From Zobellella iuensis (GTDB taxonomy: Bacteria; Pseudomonadota; Gammaproteobacteria; Enterobacterales; Aeromonadaceae), in contig NZ_JAERTZ010000028.1 in the NCBI RefSeq assembly GCF_016746085.1, positions 48,417 through 112,416 on the forward strand: 64,000 bases of DNA, written 5' to 3'. Position 1 is the stretch's first letter. Each line of letters opens with the position of its first letter. The translations under genes and the position numbers were made by a program. Below are positions 31,824 through 39,907 of the stretch, one piece after another. The notes under the pieces were generated by a model that did not search any database, was not told the origin of the DNA, and saw only the letters and a list, made by a program, of their open reading frames with translations.

Positions 31824-31863
31824 CCTCCATCTCTGTATATGCTCAATAGTATGGAGATGGAGG
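31824..31863 (+). promoter_or_regulatory. Hairpin that can mask the ribosome-binding site of the VOC gene
   Basis: CCTCCATCTC (31824-31833) and GAGATGGAGG (31854-31863) are perfect 10-bp complements with a 20-nt loop. The right arm contains most of the AGGAG (31861-31865) that precedes the ATG at 31872. In a transcript reading through from mrcB the arm would hide this site. No T-tract follows, so it is not an intrinsic terminator. Confidence 0.5.
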
Positions 31864-31871
31864 AGCTTCCC

Positions 31872-32297
31872 ATGTTTTCTTTTCATCACGTCACCCTGAG
31901 CGTGCGTAACCTGTCCGTGGCCGAAGGATTCTACAAGGGGCTGGGGTTCGAGCCGGTTTATCGTTGGCAGGATGCCGAAGGTCGCCTGCAGATCTGCCAC
32001 TTGCGGCTGGGGCAAGCCCTACTGGAGCTCTACTGTTTCCGCCCGGAGGAAGAGGCCGAGCTGTCTTCCATCCCGCCCTGGGCCAACGGCTTTCGCCTGG
32101 GATTGCGTCACTTCGCCCTGCAGGTGGACGATCTGGACCGGGCCCTGAGTTCGCTGCACGGTGCTGGCATGCTGACCGACAAGCCCTCCCCGGTGAAGGG
32201 ACAGACCTGCTCCCGTTACGTGTTCATTCTGGATCCGGACGGCAACAGCGTGGAATTGCTGGAAGGGCCGCTGGTGGAGATCCAGCGGCCGGAGTAG
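31872..32297 (+). CDS. VOC (glyoxalase/dioxygenase superfamily) protein
   Basis: A 141-residue single vicinal-oxygen-chelate domain: two beta-alpha-beta-beta-beta halves, beginning FHHVTLSVRNLSVAEGFYKGLGF and later LRHFALQVDDLDRALSSLHG, ending FILDPDGNSVELLEG. Metal ligands expected for the fold are the His of HHVTL, the Glu of LELYCF, the His of RHFAL and the Glu of SVELLEG. Members include glyoxalase I, fosfomycin resistance proteins and dioxygenases; I cannot pick one. AGGAG 6 nt upstream selects the ATG at 31872 over an earlier in-frame one. It is convergent with hemL. Confidence 0.82.
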   Translation: MFSFHHVTLSVRNLSVAEGFYKGLGFEPVYRWQDAEGRLQICHLRLGQALLELYCFRPEEEAELSSIPPWANGFRLGLRHFALQVDDLDRALSSLHGAGMLTDKPSPVKGQTCSRYVFILDPDGNSVELLEGPLVEIQRPE

Positions 32298-32318
32298 GGC
32301 GGGTTAGCCCCGGGCGGG

Positions 32319-33605
32319 TCAGCCTTTCAGGGCCGCGAAGGCCCGCTCGGCGGCGGCCAGGGTATGGGCCAGCTCCTTGTCGCCGTGGGCCAGGGACATG
32401 AAGCCGGCCTCGAAGGCGCTGGGCGCCAGGTAGACGCCCTCTTCCAGCATCAGGTGGAAGAAGCGCTTGAAGGCCGCCAGATCACAGCGGGTCACCTGCT
32501 CGTAGCGGCTGATCTCCTTCTCCTCGGTAAAGAAGAAGCCGAACATGGCGCCCACCCGGGTGGTGGTGAAGGGGATGCCGTGCCTGTCGGCCGCCGCCTG
32601 CAGTCCTTCCACCAGGGTCTGGGTCTTCTGCTCCAGCGCTTCATATACGCCCGGCTGGCCGATGGCATCGAGGGTGGCCAGGCCGGCGGCCATGGCCACC
32701 GGGTTGCCGGACAGGGTGCCGGCCTGGTAGACGGGACCGGTGGGCGCCAGGTGTTCCATCACCTCGCGGCGGCCGCCGAAGGCACCCACCGGCATGCCGC
32801 CACCGATGATCTTGCCGAGGGTAGTCAGATCGGGTTTGACCCCGTAACGTGCCTGGGCACCGCCCAGGGCGGCACGGAAGCCGCACATCACCTCATCGAA
32901 GATCAGCAGGGCGCCGTACTGGTCGCAGAGGGCGCGCAGGCCTTCGAGGAAACCGGGGGCGGGGGGGATGCAGTTCATGTTGCCGGCCACCGGCTCCACT
33001 ATGATGCAGGCGATGTCCGCCGGGGCGGCTGCGAAGGCGGCCTTGACCGAGTCCAGATCGTTGAAGGTGCAGGTCAGGGTGTGCTTGGCGAAGTCGGCCG
33101 GCACCCCCGGCGAGTTGGGCTGGCCCAGGGTGAGGGCACCGGAGCCGGCCTTGACCAGCAGGCAGTCGGCATGGCCGTGATAGCAGCCTTCGAACTTGAG
33201 GATCTTGTCCCGACCGGTAAAGCCCCGGGCCAGGCGAATGGCGCTCATGGTGGCTTCGGTGCCGGAGTTGACCATGCGCACCTGCTCCATGGAGGGCACC
33301 AGCTTGTTCACCTGTTCCGCCATGGTCACCTCCACGCCGGTAGGGGCGCCGTAGCTCAGGCCGCGGGAAACCGCTTCGATGACCGCATCGCGCACTACCG
33401 GAGCATTGTGGCCCAGGATCATGGGGCCCCAGGAGCCGATATAATCAACGTAGGCTTTGCCGTCCACGTCGAAGAGATAGGCGCCGTCGGCCCGCTCGAT
33501 AAAGCGCGGGGTGCCGCCCACGCCGTTGAAGGCGCGGACCGGGGAATTGACGCCGCCGGGGATCACCCGGCGGGCTTGGGCAAACAAATCGTCGGACTTG
33601 GACAT
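32319..33605 (-). CDS. hemL: Glutamate-1-semialdehyde 2,1-aminomutase
   Basis: A 428-residue PLP enzyme that turns glutamate-1-semialdehyde into 5-aminolevulinate, the C5 entry to tetrapyrroles. The PLP lysine is K265 in [50 protein letters not shown] and IIFDEVM-type [12 protein letters not shown] are intact, and the length matches the family. The siroheme made by cysG in this window depends on this pathway. It is monocistronic, divergent from the DUF6776-like gene and convergent with the VOC gene. In E. coli hemL lies near erpA as well. Confidence 0.97.
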   Translation of the reverse strand: MSKSDDLFAQARRVIPGGVNSPVRAFNGVGGTPRFIERADGAYLFDVDGKAYVDYIGSWGPMILGHNAPVVRDAVIEAVSRGLSYGAPTGVEVTMAEQVNKLVPSMEQVRMVNSGTEATMSAIRLARGFTGRDKILKFEGCYHGHADCLLVKAGSGALTLGQPNSPGVPADFAKHTLTCTFNDLDSVKAAFAAAPADIACIIVEPVAGNMNCIPPAPGFLEGLRALCDQYGALLIFDEVMCGFRAALGGAQARYGVKPDLTTLGKIIGGGMPVGAFGGRREVMEHLAPTGPVYQAGTLSGNPVAMAAGLATLDAIGQPGVYEALEQKTQTLVEGLQAAADRHGIPFTTTRVGAMFGFFFTEEKEISRYEQVTRCDLAAFKRFFHLMLEEGVYLAPSAFEAGFMSLAHGDKELAHTLAAAERAFAALKG

Positions 33606-33716
33606 GTCGGTATCCTTTGAATAGGTCAGAGGTGGCGCTTGGCCGGGGTGGCCCGACTATAGCAAAAAGCGGACGGGCCGAGAATGGGGGTGGTTTGCCG
33701 CTGGTGCCGTGGCCGG

Positions 33717-33747
33717 GGCTTTGGCACAATCCGCCGCTGTGTTTAAT
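33717..33747 (+). promoter_or_regulatory. Putative promoter of the DUF6776-like gene
   Basis: GGCTTTGGCACAAT (33717-33730) resembles the block before hrpB. TTGGCA (33721-33726), 15 bp and TTTAAT (33742-33747) is another possible reading as -35 and -10. The two readings exclude each other. Confidence 0.3.
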
Positions 33748-33759
33748 TGGGAGCCGTTT

Positions 33760-34398
33760 ATGAACAAGCCGCTTGACCTTCGTCTCTTGATTGCGTCTCT
33801 GGCGTTAAACCTGCTGCTTGCCGGTGTGGCCGTGTATGTCGGGTTGCGCTACCAGGAGCAAAGCCGGCAGGCTGCACATAGCTTGCAGCAGGCGGAGCGT
33901 CATCGACAGGAAATGCTGGGGCTGAGGGTGGATTTGCAGGCTCTGCTGAGTGCCGAGAGCAGCCAGTTGGCACAGCTGGAGCAGCAGTCCCGGCAGTTGG
34001 CGGAGCAGGCCCAGCAACTGGCCCTGTATCGTCAGGTACTGGCTCCGGACGAAGGTCCCGGGCTGTTGCTGGCCCAGGAGGACATAGCGGCACAGGGAGA
34101 ACCGGGGCTGTTCAGTTACCGGCTGGTGTTGCTGCAACCGGGCAGTACCGGGAGCCGGGTTACGGGACAGGCCCGGCTGCAGGTGCGGGCGGTGCAGGAC
34201 GGCCGTGCCCTGCTCCTGGATGACGATGCCCTGGGGGTGGCGCCGGTGACCCTGGATTTCCGCCATTTCCAGGTGCTCTCCGGCCAATTGCGGCTGCCTT
34301 CCGAGGTCCGGGCGCAGACCCTGGAGGTGCGCTTAGAGCTGGAGGGCAACAGCAGGCGCACCCTGAGCCTGAACTGGCCGATCCCGGACAATACTTGA
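33760..34398 (+). CDS. DUF6776-like membrane-anchored coiled-coil protein
   Basis: A 212-residue protein. Residues 9-28 are a hydrophobic anchor ([20 protein letters not shown]); about 30-95 are a Gln/Glu/Leu-rich coiled coil ([25 protein letters not shown]); about 100-212 form a beta-rich domain ([35 protein letters not shown]). It resembles the DUF6776 family, whose genes sit near erpA in related bacteria; recognition is by layout, not by search. The start MNKPLD has GGAG 7 nt upstream. Probably an inner-membrane protein with a periplasmic C-terminus. No function known. Confidence 0.65.
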   Translation: MNKPLDLRLLIASLALNLLLAGVAVYVGLRYQEQSRQAAHSLQQAERHRQEMLGLRVDLQALLSAESSQLAQLEQQSRQLAEQAQQLALYRQVLAPDEGPGLLLAQEDIAAQGEPGLFSYRLVLLQPGSTGSRVTGQARLQVRAVQDGRALLLDDDALGVAPVTLDFRHFQVLSGQLRLPSEVRAQTLEVRLELEGNSRRTLSLNWPIPDNT

Positions 34399-34423
34399 AC
34401 TGTTTACTCGGGTATTGGATAAT
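34391..34423 (+). promoter_or_regulatory. erpA promoter with IscR type 1-like operator
   Basis: The 25-mer at 34391-34415 begins ATACTTGA and ends CTCGGGTAT. It agrees at 20 of 25 positions with the published type 1 IscR consensus ATASYYGACT-RWWWY-AGTCRRSTAT as I remember it. It overlaps a sigma-70-type promoter: TTGAAC (34395-34400), 17 bp, GATAAT (34418-34423). Repression of erpA by IscR carrying a [2Fe-2S] cluster is known in E. coli. The site also overlaps the last codons of the upstream gene. Confidence 0.6.
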
Positions 34424-34454
34424 TTTGAGCGACAACCAACCCCAAGAGGTAGTG

Positions 34455-34799
34455 ATGAGCGATGCAATCCCCTTGCCTATCCAGATGAGTGATTCGGCAG
34501 CCAACAAGATTAAAGCCCTGATTTGCGAAGAGGAAAATCCCGAGCTCAAGCTCAGGGTCTATATCACCGGCGGTGGGTGTTCCGGCTTTCAATACGGTTT
34601 TACCTTCGATGAAAAAACCAACGACGGCGATACCGTGATCGAGAAGAACGGGGTCATCATGGTAGTCGACGCCATGAGTCTGCAATATCTGGTGGGTGGT
34701 ACCGTCGATTATGTCGAAGGCCTTGAAGGCTCCCGCTTCCTGGTCACCAACCCCAACGCCACCAGTACCTGTGGTTGCGGCTCATCTTTCAGTGTTTGA
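34455..34799 (+). CDS. erpA: Iron-sulfur cluster insertion protein ErpA
   Basis: A 114-residue A-type carrier that delivers Fe-S clusters to target proteins, including those of isoprenoid synthesis and respiration. The cluster ligands are C42 ([11 protein letters not shown]), C106 and C108 ([11 protein letters not shown]), identical in position to E. coli. The start [10 protein letters not shown] has AGAGG upstream; an earlier in-frame ATG within the promoter is not conserved. A glutaredoxin gene follows after 8 bp, suggesting an operon with a redox/Fe-S theme. Confidence 0.96.
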   Translation: MSDAIPLPIQMSDSAANKIKALICEEENPELKLRVYITGGGCSGFQYGFTFDEKTNDGDTVIEKNGVIMVVDAMSLQYLVGGTVDYVEGLEGSRFLVTNPNATSTCGCGSSFSV

Positions 34800-34807
34800 G
34801 GCGGCAT

Positions 34808-35125
34808 ATGTCCCTGTTCGACTGGCTCGGGGGAGCCGAAAACAATGAGGCCCCGGTGGTGGATAGCGTGACCAAGCTGGCGCTCTACCAAAAGGCCTGG
34901 TGTCCCTACTGCCAGCGGGTGAAGGCGGCGATCGACGAATTGGGCCTCGATATCGCCGAATATGACACCAATGCGCCGGAGCACCTGCAGGCGCTGCTGG
35001 CGGGGGGCGGCCAGCGCATGGTGCCCTGCCTGCGCATCGAGTTCGAGCCCGGGCGCTATTACTGGCTGTACGAGTCCATGGATATCATCGCCTATCTGCG
35101 TCGCCATTTTGGAGCGGGACAGTGA
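34808..35125 (+). CDS. Glutaredoxin family protein
   Basis: A 105-residue protein with an N-terminal MSLFDWLGG extension and a glutaredoxin domain from about residue 25: LALYQKAWCPYCQRVKAAIDELGL, with CPYC as the dithiol active site, then the cis-proline segment QRMVPCLRIEF and a C-terminal YESMDIIAYLRRHF. This fits the glutathione-S-transferase N-terminal/Grx-like subgroup found in gammaproteobacteria. It probably reduces disulfides or glutathionylated proteins in the cytoplasm. Translation is coupled to the following HIT gene through a GTGA overlap, and it follows erpA closely. Confidence 0.85.
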   Translation: MSLFDWLGGAENNEAPVVDSVTKLALYQKAWCPYCQRVKAAIDELGLDIAEYDTNAPEHLQALLAGGGQRMVPCLRIEFEPGRYYWLYESMDIIAYLRRHFGAGQ

Positions 35126-35550
35126 GCGCCTTCCGGTTGCATCCGCAACTGGCGGCGGATTGCCAGGTGCTGGGGGAACTGCCTTTGAGCCTGGTGCTGC
35201 TAGCCAACGACAGCCGCTATCCCTGGCTGATCCTGGTGCCCCGGCGGGCCGAGATCCGGGACATCCACCGGCTGAGCGAGGACGACCAGCTGCAACTGCT
35301 GCGGGAGTCCTGTGCGCTGGCCCGCTTGATGGAGACCGAACTGGCGGCCGACAAGATGAATATCGCCGCCCTCGGCAATATGGTGCCCCAGCTGCATCTG
35401 CATCATGTGGCCCGCTTCACCACCGATGCCGCCTGGCCCGCGCCTATCTGGGGCAGGCATCCGGCCCTGGCCTATGCCGACCCCTGGGCCGAAGCCGAAC
35501 GTTGGCGCCGGCGGCTGGCCGGACTCGAGGGCTTTTCGGTCGCGGGATAG
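35122..35550 (+). CDS. HIT family protein
   Basis: A 142-residue histidine-triad protein. The signature is QLHLHHVARFTTD (HxHxH core near residue 91-95), with the upstream helix LLRESCALARLMETEL and MNIAALGNMVPQ, as in Fhit/diadenosine-tetraphosphate hydrolase-like proteins. HIT proteins cleave nucleoside phosphoramidates or dinucleoside polyphosphates. The start is GTG at 35122, overlapping the TGA of the glutaredoxin gene. The substrate is undetermined. Confidence 0.86.
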   Translation: MSAFRLHPQLAADCQVLGELPLSLVLLANDSRYPWLILVPRRAEIRDIHRLSEDDQLQLLRESCALARLMETELAADKMNIAALGNMVPQLHLHHVARFTTDAAWPAPIWGRHPALAYADPWAEAERWRRRLAGLEGFSVAG

Positions 35551-35613
35551 CGCCAGTTCGCCGAGGGTCGAGCGCCGCCGCCGCCGAACAGGGGGCGGCG
35601 CCTGGCTGCCGGT

Positions 35614-36042
35614 TTATTTCTCCAGGGGAACGACCAGCAGGTCGCAATTGATCTTCTCGATAAGCTGGTGGGCCACGGACGAATTCTGGCGAAACAGATG
35701 ATGCTCATGACCGCAGATCAGCAAATCCGCGTCGCAGAGTCGCACGGCTTCACAAATCTGTTCCACCAGGTCGCCGCTGATCAGTATCTGCTTCTCCAGG
35801 GGGTAGTCCACGGACGCCAGCATCTGCTCCAGCTCCTTTTTGGCGGCGAGCAGCGGTTTGTCCTCCAGCTTGTGGGTGAACACTTCATACATCTGGTTAT
35901 ACAGACTCTGCATCTTGAGGTTGACGTGAACGATCGACAGCTTGGCCTGGTTGGCCTTGGCGCGGGCAACGGCCTTGTCCAGCACCTTCTGGTAATTGGG
36001 GGACAGGTCGATGGTGACGAGAATATGCTGATATCCACTCAT
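35614..36042 (-). CDS. uspA: Universal stress protein, UspA type
   Basis: A 142-residue protein of the Usp superfamily: YQHILVTIDLSPNYQKVLDKAVARAK, SIVHVNL, SGDLVEQICEAVRLCDADLLICGHE and the C-terminal LIEKINCDLLVVPLEK. The sequence follows E. coli UspA over its whole length. Like UspA it lacks the full GxxGxxGS ATP-binding loop; the corresponding region reads GHEHHLFRQNSSVA. Such proteins accumulate in starvation and stress in the cytoplasm. It is monocistronic. The 280 bp upstream to mepM contain no convincing gene; TTTCAC and GTGAA half-sites at about 36247-36266 might be an operator. Confidence 0.88.
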   Translation of the reverse strand: MSGYQHILVTIDLSPNYQKVLDKAVARAKANQAKLSIVHVNLKMQSLYNQMYEVFTHKLEDKPLLAAKKELEQMLASVDYPLEKQILISGDLVEQICEAVRLCDADLLICGHEHHLFRQNSSVAHQLIEKINCDLLVVPLEK

Positions 36043-36292
36043 TATTAATACTCTTATTCCATTAGTGAGTTTAGTGATACCCGACCGGGAAGACGGGCGA
36101 TATGGATGCGCTGTTATCGGCGGGTAGCTTTGCGGCCCGAGGCGAGTGGCGTGAATTCATCAACGGCTCGCCCCCTATCCGTCCTGTTGCACCCTCGGCC
36201 AATATAGCAGCGGCGCCGGATGCGAAACCCGGCACAGCGCACAATTTTCACATAAAGTTTTACGTGAAGATACTTTCGGGGGGAGAAAGCCG

Positions 36293-36320
36293 CGGCAAGC
36301 CCGGGGGCTTGCCGGGTTTT
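36293..36320. terminator. GC-rich hairpin after mepM
   Basis: CGGCAAGCC (36293-36301) and GGCTTGCCG (36306-36314) flank CGGG. The mepM stop is at 36323-36325 on the minus strand, so it lies at the end of that message, but the T-run (TTTT at 36317-36320) is on the plus-strand side. The direction of termination is therefore uncertain. Confidence 0.55.
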
Positions 36321-36322
36321 GA

Positions 36323-37606
36323 CTACTGTTTGGCCAGCATCACCTCGCTGACCCGGTCGAGTTGGGCCAGCAGCTGTTCGGCCCTGGGCTTGAAGCGGGC
36401 CAGCTCCGCCCTGGACAGTATGGCCGCCTGGGGCAGATCCACCGTCTTGGGATCCTGATGCACGCCGTTGACCAGGAATTCGTAGTGCAGGTGGGGGCCG
36501 GTCACCCGGCCGGTGGCGCCCACGGTGCCGATTTGCTGCTCCTGCTGTACCCGTTCCCCCTGCTTGACCATGCGCTGGTGCAGGTGCAGGTATTTGGTGA
36601 GGTAGGTGCTGTCGTGACGGATCACCACATAGTTGCCGTTGAACTGGCTGTAGCCGGACTCCACCACCAGGCCGCTGCCGGCGGCCACCACGGGAGTACC
36701 GGTACGGGCCGCGTAGTCGATGCCCCGGTGGGCCTTGATCTGGCCGGTGACCGGATGCAGGCGGCGCGGGTTGAAATTGGAGCTGATATGGGTGAAATTG
36801 ACCGGTGCGCGCAGGAAGCTCTTGCGCATGGCGCGGCCTTCGGGGGAATAGTAGTTGCCATCGACATGACGGATCGCCCGGTATACTTTGCCCTGATTGA
36901 TAAACTCGGCGGCCAGGATATGGCCGGTATCCACGTGGATACCGTCTTTATAACGCTGCTCGTAGAGTACCGCGAAACGGTCGCCGGCCCGGATATCCAA
37001 CGCAAAATCCACATCCCAGGCAAACATGGCGGCCAGGCTCAGGATCTGTCCCGGGTTCAGGCCGACACTGATGCCGGCATTCCAGAAATTGGAGTTGACC
37101 GAGGCCTGAGCGTATTGGGTGCGATGTTCGAGTTGGGCGCTGATGATGCGGCTATGCAGCTCAGTGTCGCGCCGTTTGATCTCCAGGGTTCGGGCGGCAT
37201 CCAGCGGGTAACTGAGGGCGGAAAAATTGCCTTTGTTATCGAGGAAAAAGGTCAGCCGTTCACCGGGATGGATTTTCTTCAATTGCTCGGCATGTTCGCC
37301 CAACTGGCCGATATCGTGCAGCAGGGTCGAGGACAGGCCGTGGCGGGCGAAGATGGAGGACAGGGTATCGCCGGCACTGACCTTGACGACCAGCTCCCGG
37401 GCATGCAGGCTTTCATCCTCAAGAGGCACATCTTCCACTTCCAATACCAGTGGCTGGCTTTCCGGGAGCATGCCGTCGGCGTGATCACGACTGGCCAAGG
37501 CCGATTCGGTCGGCACCAGGATCAGCAGTACCATGGCGGCACTCAGGGCTCCTATGGCTATCTTGTGGCCACGGGGTAATAGTTTGAATATTTTTATTAC
37601 GGGCAT
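36323..37606 (-). CDS. mepM: M23 family murein DD-endopeptidase (MepM-like)
   Basis: A 427-residue peptidoglycan hydrolase. A basic N-terminus and one hydrophobic segment (about 16-35, ALSAAMVLLILVPT) anchor or export it. An OapA/LysM-like part (about 70-120, VVKVSAGDTLSSIFARHGLSS) precedes an M23 domain at about 290-390. Zinc ligands are in HRGIDYA (HxxxD) and HLHYEF (HxH); TPVVAAGSGLVVESGYS and GHIGPHLH-type VTGPHLHYEFLVNG are conserved. It cuts D-Ala-mDAP cross-links for cell-wall growth. Divergent from tyrS, a pairing also seen in pseudomonads. Confidence 0.9.
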   Translation of the reverse strand: MPVIKIFKLLPRGHKIAIGALSAAMVLLILVPTESALASRDHADGMLPESQPLVLEVEDVPLEDESLHARELVVKVSAGDTLSSIFARHGLSSTLLHDIGQLGEHAEQLKKIHPGERLTFFLDNKGNFSALSYPLDAARTLEIKRRDTELHSRIISAQLEHRTQYAQASVNSNFWNAGISVGLNPGQILSLAAMFAWDVDFALDIRAGDRFAVLYEQRYKDGIHVDTGHILAAEFINQGKVYRAIRHVDGNYYSPEGRAMRKSFLRAPVNFTHISSNFNPRRLHPVTGQIKAHRGIDYAARTGTPVVAAGSGLVVESGYSQFNGNYVVIRHDSTYLTKYLHLHQRMVKQGERVQQEQQIGTVGATGRVTGPHLHYEFLVNGVHQDPKTVDLPQAAILSRAELARFKPRAEQLLAQLDRVSEVMLAKQ

Positions 37607-37872
37607 AGTCGGCTCTTCCCTGATTTACGCACGGATTTTACAGCCTTTCCAATTTCACCGCCATTCCAGTAAGATGCCTTCCTTATTCGTTTGGTCGTCT
37701 GAATAACCAATAGGGTGTTAGTTCCTAATGGCTCTGCTTTCTGCGGATGAAGTGTTTACATGGTACATCAGTTGATGCGGTGCGGAGCTGTTGCCGCTAC
37801 CTTGTATGCGGTTCTGGCCCTGGTTGCTATCGGTCGGGTTATTCAGGTTCACAGCACAGGAGTATAGTCGTC

Positions 37873-39069
37873 ATGTCCCAGCTGGAAACGGCATTGGCTG
37901 AAATCAAGCGCGGTGCCGAAGAGATACTGGTTGAAGAAGAGCTGGTCGCTAAGTTGAAGGAAGGTCGCCCGTTACGGGTGAAATTGGGGATGGATCCTAC
38001 CGCACCTGATATTCACCTGGGGCATACGGTCATTCTCAACAAGTTGCGCCAGTTTCAGGATCTGGGCCATGAAGTATTGCTGCTTATCGGTGATTTTACC
38101 GCCCAGGTAGGCGACCCCAGCGGAAAGAACAGCACCCGCCCGCCGCTGACCCCGGAACAGGTGGCGGACAACGCCAAGACCTATGCCGAGCAGGCGTTCA
38201 AGATATTGGATCCGATCAAGACTAAGATTGTCTACAACTCCAGCTGGCTGGGTGAGCTGGGGGCTGCCGGCATGATCAAGCTGGCCTCTAAGCTGACGGT
38301 GGCCCGCATGCTGGAGCGGGACGATTTCAAGAAGCGCTACACCTCCGGCCAGTCCATCGCCATCCACGAATTCATGTATCCGCTGCTGCAGGGCTACGAC
38401 TCGGTGGCGCTCAGGGCCGATATCGAGCTGGGCGGCACCGATCAGAAATTCAACCTGCTGATGGGGCGAGAGCTGCAGAAAGACGCCGGTCAGTCTCCCC
38501 AGGTGGTACTGACCATGCCGCTGCTGGAAGGCCTGGACGGTATCAAGAAAATGTCCAAATCGGCCGGCAACTACATAGGGGTGGACGAGGCGCCGGAGCA
38601 GATGTTCGGCAAGATCATGTCCCTGTCCGACGAACTGATGTGGCGTTACTTCGAGCTGTTGTCCCGCCGCAGCCTGGAGGAACTGGCCGGCCTGCGCCAG
38701 CAGGTGGCCGAGGGTGCCAACCCGCGCGACACCAAGATACTGCTGGCCAAGGAAATCATCACCCGCTACCACAGCGAAACGGCGGCCGAGCAGGCGCACC
38801 AGGACTTCGTGCTGCGTTTCCAGAAGAACGCCATTCCCGAAGATCTGCCGGAAGTAACCCTGCAGGCGGGGGGCGAGGGCATCGCCATCGCCAACCTGCT
38901 GAAGGACGCCGGCCTGGTGGACTCCACCTCCGAAGCGTTGCGGATGATCAGGCAGGGTGCGGTCAAGGTGGACGGCGACAAGCTGGACGACGGCAAGCTG
39001 GTGGTACAGCCCGGCCAGGCCGTATACCAGGTCGGCAAGCGCAAGTTCGCCCGGGTGACCGTGGCCTGA
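37873..39069 (+). CDS. tyrS: Tyrosyl-tRNA synthetase (TyrZ-like)
   Basis: A 398-residue class I synthetase. HIGH is HLGHT (in [21 protein letters not shown]) and KMSKS is at residues 226-230. [14 protein letters not shown] and [18 protein letters not shown] build the tyrosine site; residues about 335-398 form an S4 RNA-binding domain ([16 protein letters not shown]). The short linker and VGDPSG form place it in the TyrZ-type subgroup rather than the E. coli TyrS group. The ATG at 37873 is preceded by AGGAG at a rather long 10-nt distance; the upstream in-frame ATG is not conserved. A strong terminator follows. Confidence 0.95.
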   Translation: MSQLETALAEIKRGAEEILVEEELVAKLKEGRPLRVKLGMDPTAPDIHLGHTVILNKLRQFQDLGHEVLLLIGDFTAQVGDPSGKNSTRPPLTPEQVADNAKTYAEQAFKILDPIKTKIVYNSSWLGELGAAGMIKLASKLTVARMLERDDFKKRYTSGQSIAIHEFMYPLLQGYDSVALRADIELGGTDQKFNLLMGRELQKDAGQSPQVVLTMPLLEGLDGIKKMSKSAGNYIGVDEAPEQMFGKIMSLSDELMWRYFELLSRRSLEELAGLRQQVAEGANPRDTKILLAKEIITRYHSETAAEQAHQDFVLRFQKNAIPEDLPEVTLQAGGEGIAIANLLKDAGLVDSTSEALRMIRQGAVKVDGDKLDDGKLVVQPGQAVYQVGKRKFARVTVA

Positions 39070-39106
39070 GTTCGGCGCGGCACCTAAGGTACGTTCGTTG
39101 AGTACA

Positions 39107-39143
39107 AACAGAGCAGGCCATTGGCCTGCTCTGTTGTTTCTTT
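39107..39143 (+). terminator. Terminator of tyrS
   Basis: AACAGAGCAGGCC pairs perfectly with GGCCTGCTCTGTT across ATT, and GTTTCTTT follows. It lies 38 bp after the tyrS stop and directly before the heptamer repeat array. Confidence 0.9.
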
Positions 39144-39146
39144 ATC

Positions 39147-39209
39147 CTTTCCGCTTTCCGCTTTCCGCTTTCCGCTTTCCGCTTTCCGCTTTCCGCTTTC
39201 CGCTTCCCG
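39147..39209. repeat. Heptanucleotide tandem repeat (CTTTCCG)9
   Basis: Eight perfect head-to-tail copies of CTTTCCG cover 39147-39202 and a ninth, with one change (CTTCCCG), ends at 39209. The array lies between the tyrS terminator and the stop codon of yadS (39214), outside both genes. On the minus strand the unit is CGGAAAG. Seven is not a multiple of three, so changes in copy number would shift any frame reading through it. Confidence 0.95.
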
Positions 39210-39213
39210 AGCC

Positions 39214-39843
39214 TTACCTGCCGAGGGAGAAGGCCGGCAGCGACAGGTGCCAGCGGATAGCGGCCACCCGCAGGACGAAGGTGCCCAGCATGCCGGCCAG
39301 GGTGGCCAGCAGCGGGGTAACGCCCAGGGCCAGGGTACCGGTATAGAGGATGCCCCCCAGGATGCAGGCGGTGGCGTAGATTTCCCGTTGCAGCACCATG
39401 GGCACTTCCCGGGCCAGCACGTCGCGGATCATGCCGCCGGCCACCCCGGTGATCACGCCCATCACCACCGCCACCATGCCGGAGGTACCGTGGGCCAGGG
39501 CCTTTTCGGTGCCGATCACGGTAAAGAGTGCCAGGCCGAAGGCATCGGCCAGGGGCAGGATATACCAGGGCAGCCGGCGCGGCAGCCGGGCGATATACTG
39601 GCCCAGCAAGGCGGTGGCCAGTATCACCCACAGGTAGGTGGGGTCCGCCACCCAGAACACCTGCTCGGCACCGATGATCAGATCCCTGATGGTGCCGCCA
39701 CCGATGGCGGTCACCGCCGCCAGCACTATTACGCCAAAGCCGTCCATGCGCAGCCGGCCCGCCACCAGCACGCCGGAAAAGGCGAACACGGCGGTGCCGA
39801 ACAAATCACTCCAGTAGAATACCGCATCGACCAGGGACTGCAT
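39214..39843 (-). CDS. yadS: TRIC-type cation channel family protein (UPF0126, YadS-like)
   Basis: A 209-residue membrane protein with about seven hydrophobic segments built as two UPF0126 repeats. Each repeat has the glycine-rich motif: [15 protein letters not shown] (about residues 44-58) and [18 protein letters not shown] (about 130-147). Prokaryotic TRIC proteins form trimeric cation channels in the inner membrane. It matches E. coli YadS ([30 protein letters not shown]), which also lies beside btuF. GAGG precedes the ATG. Only 4 bp separate its stop from the heptamer array. Confidence 0.9.
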   Translation of the reverse strand: MQSLVDAVFYWSDLFGTAVFAFSGVLVAGRLRMDGFGVIVLAAVTAIGGGTIRDLIIGAEQVFWVADPTYLWVILATALLGQYIARLPRRLPWYILPLADAFGLALFTVIGTEKALAHGTSGMVAVVMGVITGVAGGMIRDVLAREVPMVLQREIYATACILGGILYTGTLALGVTPLLATLAGMLGTFVLRVAAIRWHLSLPAFSLGR

Positions 39844-39860
39844 TTATTTCTACCTCAAAT

Positions 39861-39890
39861 AAAAGGGGCGCCATTGTATAGAGGCGCCCC
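39861..39890 (-). terminator. Terminator of btuF
   Basis: On the minus strand GGGGCGCC, a 10-nt loop, GGCGCCCC and TTTTATTT follow the btuF stop by 18 bp. It separates the mtnN-cbiB-btuF run from yadS, whose start is at 39843. Confidence 0.88.
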
Positions 39891-39907
39891 GTCGAACACA
39901 ATCACCC

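Noticed and set aside
29513..31873. 786-codon antisense frame over mrcB
   Set aside because: Shadow of mrcB; no signal, domain or ribosome-binding site.
36102..36458. Plus-strand frame between uspA and mepM
   Set aside because: It runs into mepM antisense and has no coding features; the 280-bp gap looks like promoter DNA plus a hairpin.
37683..37706. TTATTC-N12-GAATAA dyad between mepM and tyrS
   Set aside because: Only 6-bp arms, not clearly placed against either promoter; likely chance in a fairly AT-rich spacer.
38963..39631. Minus-strand frame containing KRKAESG repeats
   Set aside because: The repeat peptide is only the translated heptamer array; the frame overlaps tyrS and yadS in the wrong register.
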